Below, in pieces: positions 33,032-40,486 of a stretch of 40,486 nucleotides of DNA; position 1 is the first letter of the stretch, and every line of letters starts with the position of its first letter. The notes under the pieces were generated by a model that was given only the letters and a program-made list of their open reading frames with translations, was not told the DNA's origin and made no database searches. The translations under genes were made by a program, and so were the position numbers. The DNA comes from Deltaproteobacteria bacterium (GTDB lineage: Bacteria; Myxococcota; Myxococcia; Myxococcales; 40CM-4-68-19), in assembly GCA_005879315.1 (NCBI GenBank), contig VBLC01000044.1, positions 65,805 to 106,290 of the forward strand. The letters run 5' to 3'.

Positions 33032-33969
33032 CAGAAGGAGCCGATCGCCGCAGCAGGCTGCGCGGTGGGCGCGCCCTCGAGCGAATCTTCCTTGAGAGTC
33101 AGCACCAGGCGCGACTCGTCGACCCCGATCTCGCGGAACCCGAGGCCCCGCCGCGGATGCATCGGATCCCATGGAACCGGGGCGCGCTTGGGCTGCGAGA
33201 GCGGCGCCGGCAGAGGGAAGATGAGCGATCGGGCCGCGTGATGCGCGATGGCGCCGGTGCGGAAATGGTGCTCCTGATGGATGTGGCCGTAGAAGACGGT
33301 CACGTTCTTCCACTGCTGCAGCAGATCGATCGCCTTGCTCCCGTCCTTGGTGGCCCAGTCCCACTGCGGGGCCAGGTCGAAGAGCGGCCGGTGGGTGAAC
33401 ACCACGATGGGCGCCTCCGCCGGCAGCGGTTTGAGGTCGGCGTGGAGCCAGTCGAGCTGCTTGTCGCCGAGGGCCGCCTGCGGATCGGAGACGTTGTCGA
33501 TCACGGCGAAGTGAATCCCTTTGTGGTCAAACGAATAGCGCGTCGCCCCGAATTGCTCCTCGAAAGCCTTGCCTTGATCGAGAGAGGCGTCGTGCTCGCC
33601 GGGCATGTAGCGTCGAACCGGCGTCTTGAGATCGGCGACGATGGCCTTGAACTCGCGCATGCGCTTGCGGCGCTCGGCATCGTCGTCGGTGGTGTGGGTG
33701 AGGTCGCCGGTGAAGACGACGAAGTCGGGCTGGATCGGCAGCGCGTTCACCGCCTGCACCGCCTGGCGGAGCGTGTTGGCCGCCTCGGGGTTGGGCGGAC
33801 CTTTGAAGCCCCAGTGCGTGTCGGAGAGCTGGACGAAGAAGAAGTCGTCCTCCGGCCCTGCCGACTTGCGCAGGATCTTGGAGCAGGCCCCGGCGAGGCC
33901 CGAGGCGAAGACGACTCCGCCGAGACCGAGAAGCTGCAGGAATTCGCGACGTCCTTTGGGATCGTTCAT
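33031..33969 (-). CDS. Tat-exported calcineurin-like metallophosphoesterase
   Basis: The 312-residue protein starts at an ATG with a strong ribosome-binding site (GGGAG, six bases away). The N-terminus RREFLQLLGLGGVVFASGLAGAC combines a twin-arginine motif with a lipobox, suggesting a folded lipoprotein exported by Tat. The catalytic domain has the standard metal-binding blocks: QLSDTHWGF, VFTGDLTH, PGEHD (GNHD variant with Glu), VFTHRPLF and YGHIHQEHH. The Glu for Asn substitution in the GNHD block is unusual. The substrate is unknown. It follows the anti-sigma gene by 55 bases and overlaps the CuA gene by one base. Confidence 0.9.
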   Translation of the reverse strand: MNDPKGRREFLQLLGLGGVVFASGLAGACSKILRKSAGPEDDFFFVQLSDTHWGFKGPPNPEAANTLRQAVQAVNALPIQPDFVVFTGDLTHTTDDDAERRKRMREFKAIVADLKTPVRRYMPGEHDASLDQGKAFEEQFGATRYSFDHKGIHFAVIDNVSDPQAALGDKQLDWLHADLKPLPAEAPIVVFTHRPLFDLAPQWDWATKDGSKAIDLLQQWKNVTVFYGHIHQEHHFRTGAIAHHAARSLIFPLPAPLSQPKRAPVPWDPMHPRRGLGFREIGVDESRLVLTLKEDSLEGAPTAQPAAAIGSF

Positions 33970-34024
33970 TTCCGGCTCCCTCCGCCGGCCATGACTCGAT
34001 CGACGCGCCGTCTATTCCCGCAGC

Positions 34025-34822
34025 TCAGTGCTCGCGCCGCGCCAGCTCGACGAACGTCTTCAGATCTGCATCGTTCACGTCCGACACCGCCCAGTAGCGC
34101 ATCCCTTCCTTCGACCAGCGATAAGCGCAGTAGCCGCGGCGGCAGAGGCGCCGCACCGGCTCGTCGCTGGATGCTCTCTCGCCCTTGCTCGGCCAGACGA
34201 ACAAGTTGATGACGTGCTGGGCGCGCTTGTAGACGAGCGCGGCGGCGGGGGTGTCCTCGACGTAGTCGAGGCGGCCGCCCACCAGCGGAAACCCTTCCGC
34301 CGCCCAATCCGTCACCGAGACGGAGTAGTCGAGCTTGCCCTGGAACCAGGGTTTGACCGTGTGCTGATCCGACGAAGCGACGTCGGTGAGGTGATTGGCG
34401 AGCAGCGAGCGCACGTGCGCGGCGATCACGGCGTCCTCGACCGCCTCGGAGCGCCTCGGCCAAAGGCCCGGCCCGACCGCGAACAGCACCGCGGCGGCTG
34501 CCGCCAGCGGCGCGAGCGCCGCCCATTTCCAGGCGCGCAGCGCGCGGCGGGCCACTCGCGCAGTGGACGAATTTCCGGAAGCGGCGGGGGCGGGCGGCTC
34601 CTCCACCTGCAAGAGGGCACGCAGCCGTGCCTCGAGCTCCGGCGACATCGAATACCGGGTGAGATTCGCGCGGGCGGATGCCTGCAGCTCGCGCAGGGCG
34701 CGCTCCTCGGCGCCGCAAGCGGGGCAACGGGCAATGTGCTCTTCGACCTCGAGCGCACCGCGCAGATCCAGCTCGTTGTCGACGTAGGCATCGATCAGCC
34801 GTCGGGTTTCGGCGCAGATCAT
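34025..34822 (-). CDS. Zinc-finger anti-sigma factor
   Basis: The 265-residue protein starts with the zf-HC2 anti-sigma domain (ETRRLIDAYVDNELD, then HIARCPAC, the H-x3-C-x2-C motif). One transmembrane helix follows at about residues 97-120 (WAALAPLAAAAAVLFAVGPG), then a periplasmic domain of about 140 residues with two cysteines (LCRRGYC). This matches membrane anti-sigma factors that hold an ECF sigma until a signal arrives. The periplasmic cysteines could serve redox or copper sensing, which is speculation. It overlaps the sigma gene by four bases. Confidence 0.88.
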   Translation of the reverse strand: MICAETRRLIDAYVDNELDLRGALEVEEHIARCPACGAEERALRELQASARANLTRYSMSPELEARLRALLQVEEPPAPAASGNSSTARVARRALRAWKWAALAPLAAAAAVLFAVGPGLWPRRSEAVEDAVIAAHVRSLLANHLTDVASSDQHTVKPWFQGKLDYSVSVTDWAAEGFPLVGGRLDYVEDTPAAALVYKRAQHVINLFVWPSKGERASSDEPVRRLCRRGYCAYRWSKEGMRYWAVSDVNDADLKTFVELARREH

Positions 34823-35358
34823 GACGCGCTCCCGCCCCGCTCGCGCCGCCCGACCGCCGCCTGGAGCTGCCGCCGTGCGCGCGACAGCCGCGACATCACC
34901 GTCCCGATGGGAATCCGGGCCAGGTCGGCGATTTCCTTGTACGAGAGGCCTTCCATCTCACGGAGCACGAACACCTCGCGGAACTCGACCGGCAGCGCTT
35001 CGACCGCCTCGTTGAGAGAGCGCTGCTGGGCGGAGCGGAGCAGCAGCACCTCCGGCGTTTCCTCGGTGCGGTCCGCCGACGCAGGCTCGCCGTGCACTTC
35101 CTCGTCGAATTCGGTGCCCAGCTCGCGCGCGCGATTTTGCTGCAAGAAAGTGTACGCGCTGTTGCGGACCACGGTGAGCAGCCACGCGCGTGGGTTGTCG
35201 CCCCTGAATCCGTCGAAGAAACGGAATGCGCGCACCATGGCCTCCTGCATGACGTCCTCCGCGTCGTGATCGTTGCGCAAGAGCCAGCGCGCCAGGTTGT
35301 AGCCCGCCCGCATGTGCGGCAGCACGAGCTGCTCGAACGACGCGACCTGGCCCGGCAA
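34819..35358 (-). CDS. ECF RNA polymerase sigma factor
   Basis: The 179-residue protein has region 2 (GYNLARWLLRNDHDAEDVMQ, then RAFRFFDGFRGDNPRAWLLT) and region 4 (EALPVEFREVFVLREMEGL, then YKEIADLARIPIGTVMSRLSRAR), standard for ECF sigma factors. The TTG start is supported by GGAGG four bases upstream; no ATG gives a complete region 2. It is coupled to its anti-sigma gene and lies in a cluster with cupredoxin and phosphoesterase genes, so these are likely members of its regulon. Confidence 0.93.
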   Translation of the reverse strand: MPGQVASFEQLVLPHMRAGYNLARWLLRNDHDAEDVMQEAMVRAFRFFDGFRGDNPRAWLLTVVRNSAYTFLQQNRARELGTEFDEEVHGEPASADRTEETPEVLLLRSAQQRSLNEAVEALPVEFREVFVLREMEGLSYKEIADLARIPIGTVMSRLSRARRQLQAAVGRRERGGSAS

Positions 35359-35433
35359 CGCTCCTCCGAGTGTCCTGATCCAACCGATGCGACCGGAGCG
35401 CCGGCGACTTTATTCCGCGCCGCTGCATTCCGG

Positions 35434-35823
35434 CTAGCCATCACCCAACCGGAATTCTGCCAATCCCCCGCGCACCTCGACCGGGTTGTGGACTTTCAGC
35501 GTACCGGAGTAGCCCGAGGAGAGCGGCGCCAGCAGGTCCTGGAAGTGGCAGGTCTTGGGACCGGCGCCAAGCCGTGTGCTGTACGAGTCCCCCGGATTCA
35601 GGAGGGTGGACGACAGCTCGCCGCAGTCGTTGGAGTAGATCTGATGAGGGCGCGCATCGGCGTTCAAGAAGCGCAGCGTGCTGCCCGCCTCGACCAGGAG
35701 CACCCGCACCTCCACGCCGTGCTCGTCGAGCCGCTCGACCGTCGGCTCCTGAGATTCTCGGGGCAGGCCCGCACAGCCGCAGAGCATCGACAAGCACATC
35801 ACCGCCGCGGTCTTCATCGACAT
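35434..35823 (-). CDS. Cupredoxin-like lipoprotein
   Basis: The start chosen is the ATG at 35823, seven bases after AAGGAG, giving 129 residues; the frame extends further upstream. A lipoprotein signal is present (MSMKTAAVMCLSMLCGCAG, lipobox LCGC). The mature part has a plastocyanin-like strand pattern: VLLVEAGSTLRFLNADARPH, then HQIYSND, GDSYSTRLGAGPKTCHFQD and YSGTLKVH. The single CH pair and the HQIYS histidine could bind copper, but the usual C-x-H-x-M spacing is absent, so the metal site is degenerate or atypical. It lies 75 bases before the ECF sigma gene on the same strand. Confidence 0.72.
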   Translation of the reverse strand: MSMKTAAVMCLSMLCGCAGLPRESQEPTVERLDEHGVEVRVLLVEAGSTLRFLNADARPHQIYSNDCGELSSTLLNPGDSYSTRLGAGPKTCHFQDLLAPLSSGYSGTLKVHNPVEVRGGLAEFRLGDG

Positions 35824-35914
35824 CCGCTTCTCCTTGGTTTGGGTTCCGCCCTGCAAGACCCAGCGGGTGCAGAGTCATTCCGGCGGGAATGATTTCGAGC
35901 GGAGGTCAGTCGAC

Positions 35915-36399
35915 TCAGATCGAGGTCAAGCCCACGCGGATAAGCCAGCGTATCTGTAGATCGCAGCTCTTGCGCGACGGCGCCATCGCCGAGCTGGAAT
36001 TCACCGTGCGACGGACCCGCGTCAACGAGAATGCGGCTCTGATCGGGGTTGAGCTGCACCGTGAAAACCAGCGTGCTCGTGGCGCTCTTCCAGCGCGAGA
36101 GACCGGGCGGTCGCCGTTGGCCGCTGGCAGCCGGCAGATCTCCACTAGATTCCCTGCCATGTTCACGTTGCCGCGGAGACAGCCGTCCGGCTCCTCGGTG
36201 ATGTCGAAAGCGGTGGGGTTGCCTGGGCTCTCCATCGTGATGCGCCCTTCCGACACGTGGAAGGTGAAGTCATTGATGACCTGGGTCGTGAAGCGCGGCG
36301 GCTTGTCCTCGCGAGCACCCTCGAATCCGCCCCAGTTTTGGAGACAGTTGAGACGACCTCGCGACGGCTGCGCACCGGCGAATACATGCAGCCGATCGA
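35915..36399 (-). pseudogene. Remnant of a secreted-type protein gene (5'-truncated, frameshifted)
   Basis: A minus-strand frame after the kinase stop encodes sensible protein text: LNCLQNWGGFEG, then VINDFTFHVSEGRITMESPG and DGCLRGNVNMAGNLVEICR. No start codon precedes it in frame. Near position 36090 the text continues in another frame (WKSATSTLVFTVQLNPDQSR, then GEFQLGDGAVAQELR). Removing two bases from the CGCGC there would join them. I read this as a degraded gene, though an assembly error could also give it. No family recognised. Confidence 0.4.
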
Positions 36400-37998
36400 T
36401 CAGCTCGCCGGCCAGAGCACCGAGAAGGTCGTGCCCTCCGCCTGAGTGGAACGGACTGCGATCGATCCGCCGTGAGCATCGACGATCTGCTTGACGATGT
36501 AGAGCCCGAGGCCGAGCCCGTTCCCACCCGCGTCCGGGCCGCGCCGGAAGGCCTCGAAGAGATGCGGCTGCAGCTCGGGCGGAATCGGCGTCCCCTGGTT
36601 GTGCACCTCGAGCAGGATTCCTTTGCTCGTCCGCCGCAGCGAGACGTCGATGGCCGCGTCCGGATCGCCGTAGCGAAGCGCGTTGTTGACCAGGTTGCCC
36701 ATCACCTGCGCGACCCGATCGGGATCGAAGCGTCCGCTCATCGGCCCCTCGCAGTCGAGCCGGGTGACGCGGCGGGGGTTCAGGAGCCGTAGCTCGTCCA
36801 TCGCCTGCTTGCAGACCTCGTGCAGGTCGACCTCGCGGCGCGCGATCGGCAGCGCGCGATCCATCCGGGCGCGCGTGTAGTCGAGGAGGTCCTTGATCAT
36901 CCGGTCGATGCGGCCGGCGGCCGAGGTGACGCGCCCGAGCGAGCGTTTCTGCGCGTCGTCGAGCGCGGCTTTCTCCAGCATGTGCGAGGAGGCGAGGATG
37001 ACGCCGAGGGGGTTCTTCAGATCGTGGCTGAGGATGCCCAGCATCCGGTCGCGGTAGTCGAGCGCCGCCGACAGCTCGGCGTTTCGCCGCGCCAGCTCGG
37101 CGTTGAGCCGGGCTTTCGCGATCAGCGCCGCGGCGCGCCCCGACATGGTGCGGAAGAGGAGGCGGTCCTCCTCGGAGAATTCGGCCGCGTGCCGCGAGCC
37201 GATGGTGGCCACCCCGACCAGCTCTTCGCCGAGCATCATCGGCACGCCGTAATAACCGCGCAGCCCTGCTTGCCGGATCGATTCGCGGGTGACCATCGGA
37301 TCGCTGGCGGCGTCGCGGATCGCGATCGGGGCGCGTGTCTGCGCCACCTGGCCGGCAAGCGAGTGCCCCACCGGGACGCTCTCCCCGACGCTCTGCTCCA
37401 GACCGAGGCCCACTGCGGCATGGACGCGCAGGACCTCGCCTTCGAGCAGTAGCAGCGACGCCGCGTCGACCGAGGCGCAGGTCTCGAGCAGGACCTTGAG
37501 CAACTCGGGCAGCATGGCCTCGGCCTCGCCATGTGTGAGCGCGGTCGAAGAGATGCGCTCCAGCGCGCGCAGCGTCCGCTCGCTCGCCTGGTGGTACCGC
37601 GCGGTGCTGGTGACGATGGCGCTGTCGATCCCCGCATGCAGCCGCGCCAGCTGCGCCGAGCGCATGGCCGGCGCGCCCTCGTCGTGGACCAACTCGACGA
37701 TGCACCTGCGGAGGATGGCGTACTCCTCGACCACCTCGGTCAGGTCATAGCCGACTTCCAGTCGATCGAGGGCGTGGATGGTGTGAGGATTGACGGGCTC
37801 TTTCGCCGGATGGCCGGCACGAACGTCATCGAGAAAGTCGGCCAGTTCGTCAAGGAATTGCGGCAGGGAATCGAGCAGCACCAGTTGGTCGAGATCCTTG
37901 GCCGGCTCGAGCACCCGCACCGCGTCGACCCAATCGGAGAGGATCCGTTCTCGGTGGGTGCGCAGGAAATCGGAGAGCCGGCGAGGCTCGTCGGCCAT
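36400..37998 (-). CDS. GAF sensor histidine kinase
   Basis: The ATG at 37998 with an upstream GGAG gives 532 residues; longer starts exist. Residues 1-150 look like an RsbRD-type N-terminal domain (FLRTHRERILSDWVDAV). A GAF domain follows at about 180-320 (GEAEAMLPELLKVLLETC, then GYYGVPMMLGEELVGVA). Next are a coiled linker, a HisKA domain with ILSHDLKNPLGVI (phosphorylated His) and a HATPase domain with MGNLVNNALRYG (N box), then GNGLGLGLYIVKQIV (G box). There are no transmembrane helices, so it is cytoplasmic. No response regulator is adjacent, making it an orphan kinase in this window. Confidence 0.93.
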   Translation of the reverse strand: MADEPRRLSDFLRTHRERILSDWVDAVRVLEPAKDLDQLVLLDSLPQFLDELADFLDDVRAGHPAKEPVNPHTIHALDRLEVGYDLTEVVEEYAILRRCIVELVHDEGAPAMRSAQLARLHAGIDSAIVTSTARYHQASERTLRALERISSTALTHGEAEAMLPELLKVLLETCASVDAASLLLLEGEVLRVHAAVGLGLEQSVGESVPVGHSLAGQVAQTRAPIAIRDAASDPMVTRESIRQAGLRGYYGVPMMLGEELVGVATIGSRHAAEFSEEDRLLFRTMSGRAAALIAKARLNAELARRNAELSAALDYRDRMLGILSHDLKNPLGVILASSHMLEKAALDDAQKRSLGRVTSAAGRIDRMIKDLLDYTRARMDRALPIARREVDLHEVCKQAMDELRLLNPRRVTRLDCEGPMSGRFDPDRVAQVMGNLVNNALRYGDPDAAIDVSLRRTSKGILLEVHNQGTPIPPELQPHLFEAFRRGPDAGGNGLGLGLYIVKQIVDAHGGSIAVRSTQAEGTTFSVLWPAS

Positions 37999-38537
37999 GC
38001 CCCCCGTCTCCATGAGTTGAATGTGGACATCACGGCAAGCCGCTGCACGGCTGCCTGGCGAGAGAGCGTCAGCCAGCTTGTAAGCTGTGCCGCAGCGCAC
38101 TCTGCGCGGCCTGGAAGCCGCAAATGCCGTGGACGCCGCTCCGGCCGGGGTCGAGGACGAGGCAAAGAAAGATCCCCGCGGGCCGCCGTATGGATCAATG
38201 ACCATCACCGCCTGCGCGAAAAACTGCAGGTGGCCATGTGCGCCGCCCCGTTCGCTGTGTGCTTTTTCGTAGCCACTATTCCTGGAGACAGTTTGGAGAC
38301 GCCCGCGGAAGGCTCACTAACACTCGTGAGATCGAGCCTTGCGGGGATCGACGTTCGGTGGGCTCCTCGGGGTGCACGTGACGGCGCGCCCAGGGCCTTG
38401 CTCGACGACGAGGGCGCGCCTCCCGATCCTCCCGCCGGGCTCCTGCCGGGATCGACGGAAACGGGTCCGCGCGGGAGCGGTCGTCGCGCGGTCGTGGAAG
38501 CGAGCCGGCCAACCCGGTGTGGTCGGTGCCAGAATCG
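37999..38537. other. Intergenic region between kinase and large lipoprotein
   Basis: About 540 bases with no supported gene. Frames on both strands are open for 60-170 codons, but their protein text is Arg/Pro-rich and unlike any domain. A short direct repeat (GGAGAC twice) lies at 38284-38300. The kinase promoter should be here, but I cannot point to good -35 and -10 boxes. Confidence 0.45.
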
Positions 38538-40013
38538 TCAGTGCAGGAATCCCGGCCACGACCGCCACGTGCACGTCAGGGTGCCATCGTCGTTGTGCCG
38601 TTGCATCTCGAGCGGCAATGCCTGGATCACGGTGCCATCGTAGCCGACGTTGATCGTCCCCGTGGTGCAGCTCGCGCTTGCGATGGGAAACACGGCAGTT
38701 CCGCAGCTCCTGCCCGACGGAGCGACGATCTCGATCCGCTGGGCGCACGGCGAAGCACTCCGATACCCCGGCAGCTCGAAGAAGGCATAGGCGTGGCCTC
38801 CGCGTGCCATGTGAACGGCCCCCGCCGGCCGGGAGCTCAGCCACGACGGCGGAGGCAGCGCCGCCGCGGCGAGGCTGTCGAACTGCAGGAGCCAGCCGTT
38901 CCGCGGGTACGTCTCTTCCAGGAACAGGCCGTCTCCGACTCTCGGAGCGAGGATCAGGTTCGCATTGAAGGGATCGGTCCCGAAATCAGCCATCGCGGTG
39001 AATGGGGGAAGGGCATGACCGTCGTGATCCACCCACTGTCCGTGGAAGTTGGGAGCTGCGTCCTGGGCCGTCACCACGAGGGTGTTGCCGAGACGATCCA
39101 CGCCGAGGGTGATCCGCCCTCCAACGCTCGCGAGCGCGACTCTCCAGCGCAGGTGCGCGCGGCCATCGTAGGCAGCGAGGTGATTGCCCTGCGCAGAGGA
39201 GTCCGCGACGACCATGCCGCCCATCGGATCTTCGGCCGCAGGTCCCAGGAAGGCACCTGGACTGTCCCTGCCGATCCCGTTTCCGTGCGCATCGATCGCG
39301 AACACGTCGGAATTGCTCGAGTGGAACGGACGGGACGTGCCGACGAAGCCGGCGAGTTGCTCGAAGAGCGGACCCGAGCCGTACCCGAAACGACCGAGAG
39401 AGACGCCTGAACCGTCGAAGAGCCGCACAATCGTGATGTCCCTCGGCGGCTGCGCGAAGATGTCGGTGATGGTTGCGGCCACGTTGCCCGAACCATCGCT
39501 CGTGGCGATGTCGCAGGAATTACCGAAATCCGTTGCCTGCAGCCGGACCGGCTCGCCTGGATCGCCGGGAGCGAGGCCGGCGCACTCGTCCTGCGTCGTG
39601 GTCGGCTGGAACTCGGCGGTGACCTGCGCGTCGCCGGTGAGATGGACCGTGCAGGTCGTCGTCGATCCCGAGCAGGTCGTGCCCTTCCACGCCTTGAACA
39701 TGGAACCGGAAGCAGCCGTTGCGGTGAGCACCACGTCGGTCCCGTCGGCGAAGCTTGCGCTGCACGACGGGCGGCAAGCGATACCGGCAGGCGTCGACTG
39801 CATGCTCCCGCTCGCGCCGCCCGTTCCGGAGATCTCGACGCTCAGCATGTGCGTCGCCGGTCCTCCCGATCCGCTGCCGGCGTCCGAATTGCCGCTCCCG
39901 CCCCCGCCGCCATCGCTTGCTCCACCAGAACCGGCCCCTGCACCGGTGGGCGCGCCTCCACAACCAGCAACGATCAATGCGGCAGCCGCAAGCGACGGAA
40001 TCGAGATGCGCAT
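38538..40013 (-). CDS. Large lipoprotein with a bacterial-repeat (InlB-like) domain
   Basis: The ATG at 40013 begins a lipoprotein signal (MRISIPSLAAAALIVAGCGG, lipobox VAGC), giving 491 residues; the longer frame upstream is not supported. Residues 20-50 are a Gly/Ser/Ala linker typical of surface lipoproteins. Residues about 55-130 resemble divergent InlB B-repeat domains: GIACRPSCSASFADGTDV, then CSGSTTTCTVHLTGDAQVTA, with paired cysteines. The remainder (about 150-491) has repeated strands with FDGSGVSLGRFGYG and DRLGNTLVV, like a beta-propeller with SBBP-type blades. A cell-surface binding role is likely; no enzyme motif is seen. Confidence 0.82.
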   Translation of the reverse strand: MRISIPSLAAAALIVAGCGGAPTGAGAGSGGASDGGGGGSGNSDAGSGSGGPATHMLSVEISGTGGASGSMQSTPAGIACRPSCSASFADGTDVVLTATAASGSMFKAWKGTTCSGSTTTCTVHLTGDAQVTAEFQPTTTQDECAGLAPGDPGEPVRLQATDFGNSCDIATSDGSGNVAATITDIFAQPPRDITIVRLFDGSGVSLGRFGYGSGPLFEQLAGFVGTSRPFHSSNSDVFAIDAHGNGIGRDSPGAFLGPAAEDPMGGMVVADSSAQGNHLAAYDGRAHLRWRVALASVGGRITLGVDRLGNTLVVTAQDAAPNFHGQWVDHDGHALPPFTAMADFGTDPFNANLILAPRVGDGLFLEETYPRNGWLLQFDSLAAAALPPPSWLSSRPAGAVHMARGGHAYAFFELPGYRSASPCAQRIEIVAPSGRSCGTAVFPIASASCTTGTINVGYDGTVIQALPLEMQRHNDDGTLTCTWRSWPGFLH

Positions 40014-40179
40014 GGCGCCGGTTCCTCGTGAAGCAAGACTGCTCACTCCCTGCGTCGCACACAGCAGCCGCTCGGCATGGCGGAGCGCGACCTGCCGTGC
40101 TGGTGCTCGCATGACCGGTGCAGCGTGACGAGCGCCTTGACGTCGGACGAGTCGTCGCCAGGCCCTCGTCATTCTGGCG

Positions 40180-40486
40180 ATGATGGTCGCGCTTCAAGCT
40201 GCCACACGTGACGGGAGCAAAGCGGATCGTCTGAAGCCCCATATGGCGGTCTTGGGGATTACTCTGGAGCGCACTACGCTCACCGCCGCGATGCGAATTC
40301 TCGGTCGTGCCGATCGTCGCTTCAACGGCGGTGATGCCGCAGCCGGCGCAGACGCAATCTGCTACGCCGGAAACGATGGAACAGTGTTGGTCCTACAATC
40401 GAACCACGAAATGGGCAGCAGCAACAGCGCCATCACGGACTACCAACTCGTCGCGCGAATTGCGCTTGCTGACTTCAGCTCCGGTG
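40180..40486 (+). CDS. Partial secreted protein, truncated at the right edge
   Basis: The frame is open from 40141 to the window end. From the ATG at 40180 it reads MMVALQAATRDGSKADRLKP, then LGITLERTTLTAAMRILGRA, CYAGNDGTVLVLQSN and ITDYQLVARIALADF. The text before 40180 (RRTSRRQALVILAMM) continues into a hydrophobic stretch, as if a signal peptide started slightly upstream without a usable start codon. ATG 40183 and ATG 40243 are alternatives. No family named. It is divergent from the lipoprotein gene. Confidence 0.6.
   Translation, partial: MMVALQAATRDGSKADRLKPHMAVLGITLERTTLTAAMRILGRADRRFNGGDAAAGADAICYAGNDGTVLVLQSNHEMGSSNSAITDYQLVARIALADFSSG

Noticed and set aside
38276-38512. Minus and plus open frames in the region upstream of the histidine kinase
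   Set aside because: Arg/Pro-rich text without start signals or domain features; typical of random frames at this GC content.

Overview
The window is a GC-rich bacterial chromosome segment (my estimate is high-60s percent GC) with dense, often overlapping genes. It has no rRNA, tRNA or CRISPR array that I can see. The gene content fits a Gram-negative delta-type lineage, most plausibly Myxococcota: outer-membrane-type beta-barrels, many lipoproteins, a tandem PilZ protein, GAF-GGDEF and HAMP-cyclase signalling, a box-type aldehyde dehydrogenase, an ECF/anti-sigma pair and low-complexity CTCGT intergenic repeats. That assignment is inference; no marker gene fixes it.

Left part (1-9060, all plus strand). 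The end of a polyprenyl-phosphate sugar-phosphate transferase overlaps a NamZ-type muramidase, which overlaps nadD. Then come a secreted barrel-like protein, hemB, a small DUF4177-like protein, an RDD membrane protein and a 698-residue protein made of two complete D-Ala-D-Ala-ligase-like ATP-grasp units. The last is followed closely by a DmpA-type (P1) aminopeptidase and a tiny lysine/arginine-rich protein with a proline tail. A DUF72 protein closes the block. Between it and the convergent fmdB-like gene sits a 318-bp MITE-like element with 17-bp inverted ends and 10-bp flanking direct repeats.

Middle (9385-26261). An unknown HTH-like protein diverges from a class IIIb adenylate cyclase, which is translationally coupled to a coiled-coil lipoprotein. 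Next is a Fur module: fur with a consensus promoter and Fur box, then a barrel-like protein whose start region carries a second Fur box, then a one-heme cytochrome c lipoprotein. A promoter candidate then leads into a single 6.3-kb gene for a 2115-residue protein carrying the eCIS-core (DUF4157) HExxH domain near its C-terminus, with no injection-system structural genes nearby. After it lies a tightly overlapped trio (FtsB-like, GAF-GGDEF, PIN-PhoH), then a tandem PilZ gene.

Right part (26258-40486, mostly minus strand). Genes include a lipid-kinase-like protein, an atypical NAD-epimerase-like protein (plus), a BoxD/PaaZ-type aldehyde dehydrogenase, an M28 peptidase and a small lipoprotein (plus). 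A minus-strand cluster follows: cupredoxin-like lipoprotein, ECF sigma, zinc-finger anti-sigma, Tat-exported metallophosphoesterase, stand-alone CuA domain protein and a four-helix membrane protein. Upstream of it lie a degraded gene remnant and a GAF sensor histidine kinase. The window ends with a large lipoprotein and a divergent, truncated secreted protein.

The best candidates for something new are the orphan giant eCIS-core protein, the tandem ligase plus D-aminopeptidase pair, the ECF-controlled CuA module, and the MITE-like element.
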